Shown here in pieces: positions 63,624-64,000 of a DNA stretch of 64,000 bases. Location of the stretch: assembly GCF_011174675.1 (NCBI RefSeq), contig NZ_JAANIG010000022.1, positions 1-64,000 on the forward strand, read 5' to 3'. The notes beneath the pieces were generated by a model. The model was not told where the DNA came from and ran no database searches. It was given only the letters and a program-made list of their open reading frames with translations. Source of the DNA: Perlabentimonas gracilis (GTDB taxonomy: Bacteria > Bacteroidota > Bacteroidia > Bacteroidales > Tenuifilaceae). Position 1 is the stretch's first letter. Every line of letters begins with the position of its first letter. Position numbers and translations under genes: made by a program.

Positions 63624-64000
63624 ATGGGACTTATTAATGATTTATTTCAAGAGTGGTTGAAAAACCACAAAGGCAATACTGAATATGATGAAATAACAAC
63701 ATTCATTAAGGAAAATGATATTACAAAAGATACCAAGTATGGTAGTAAAGAAGAAAATTTTTTGAAGCACCTATTTCACTCCAAACATAACGGCTTGGGG
63801 TCTCATGGAGGAAACTATGTTGATTTATCTGATAATAACACAAAACTTATAGCTGTAACAATACAAACAATAAAAAAAGAAGAAAATCTTAAATATCAAG
63901 CAGATTCGAAGGAAATCGGCAAGTTAGGATTCAAATCAGAGAAAAGAAATATGCCGATTGTTTACAACAGAGTTTTATGTGCCCTTAAACCCGAAGAACT
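63624..64000 (+). CDS. Partial hypothetical gene running off the window
   Basis: From ATG 63624 the frame is open to the window end (at least 125 residues, starting MGLINDLFQEWLKNHKGN). It is Lys/Asn/Glu-rich and AT-rich, unlike the core genes. A segment reads KHLFHSKHNGLGSHGGNYVD. No known domain is recognised in this N-terminal part. It starts 14 bases after the decayed copy. Confidence 0.6.
   Translation, partial: MGLINDLFQEWLKNHKGNTEYDEITTFIKENDITKDTKYGSKEENFLKHLFHSKHNGLGSHGGNYVDLSDNNTKLIAVTIQTIKKEENLKYQADSKEIGKLGFKSEKRNMPIVYNRVLCALKPEE

Overview
The window looks like a chromosomal segment of a Bacteroidota bacterium, probably of the order Bacteroidales. The case rests on the short primary sigma factor, the bamD-rpoZ-coaBC-DUF4835-recN run, the ATP-dependent PEP carboxykinase, several MacB/FtsX permeases, the tricorn protease homologue, the SiaC-type phosphoprotein, and promoters of the TTTG-N19..22-TAnnTTTG type. 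Many genes lack a Shine-Dalgarno sequence. No phage or plasmid backbone is visible. Most of the window is ordinary core genome, with two accessory edges: an IS end at 1-274 and an AT-rich stretch after a tRNA-Leu near 61 kb.

Layout. 1-388: the end of an ISAon1/ISL3-like transposase gene abutting the decapitated 3' end of a nitroreductase gene. 394-3313: two methyl-accepting chemotaxis proteins. 3522-6152: mutS. 6158-7381: a histidine kinase with an NTF2-like N-terminus. 7530-8186: a gene-free but strongly structured stretch with its own Bacteroidota-type promoter, read as a candidate large non-coding RNA of about 620 nt. 8341-13170: an ABC exporter operon (ATPase, surface-repeat protein, FtsX permease, GIN-domain protein) behind a candidate sigma-54 promoter and an upstream palindrome. 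13418-17078: a DASS transporter, receiver protein and cNMP-domain kinase operon. 17222-24790: a run containing an SDR, two alpha/beta hydrolases, a duplicated membrane protein, two GNATs and a second FtsX permease, behind a promoter and operator of the same design.

25171-42225: housekeeping and metabolic genes (alanine racemase, M20 hydrolase, exported superoxide dismutase, pckA, M3 peptidase, htpG, an aminotransferase, mltG, DPP-IV). Two odd small membrane proteins lie among them. 42554-45772: thrS-infC-rpmI-rplT, in which infC appears to start at AUA behind a full Shine-Dalgarno sequence. 45939-49889: a SiaC-like protein, a Do-family protease, rpoD and fabI. 50029-55058: the bamD-to-recN operon. 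55321-59899: an alpha-oxoamine synthase and a tricorn homologue.

60769-64000: a tRNA-Leu(GAG) preceded by a truncated tRNA-Leu copy and hairpin repeats. After it come a GTPase-domain-only FtsZ-like protein, small orphan genes, a decayed duplicate and a partial gene running off the window. The strongest candidates for undescribed biology are the structured RNA at 7.5-8.2 kb, the truncated FtsZ-like protein at 61.4 kb, the paired sigma-54 circuit, and the DASS transporter with an adaptor-like insertion.
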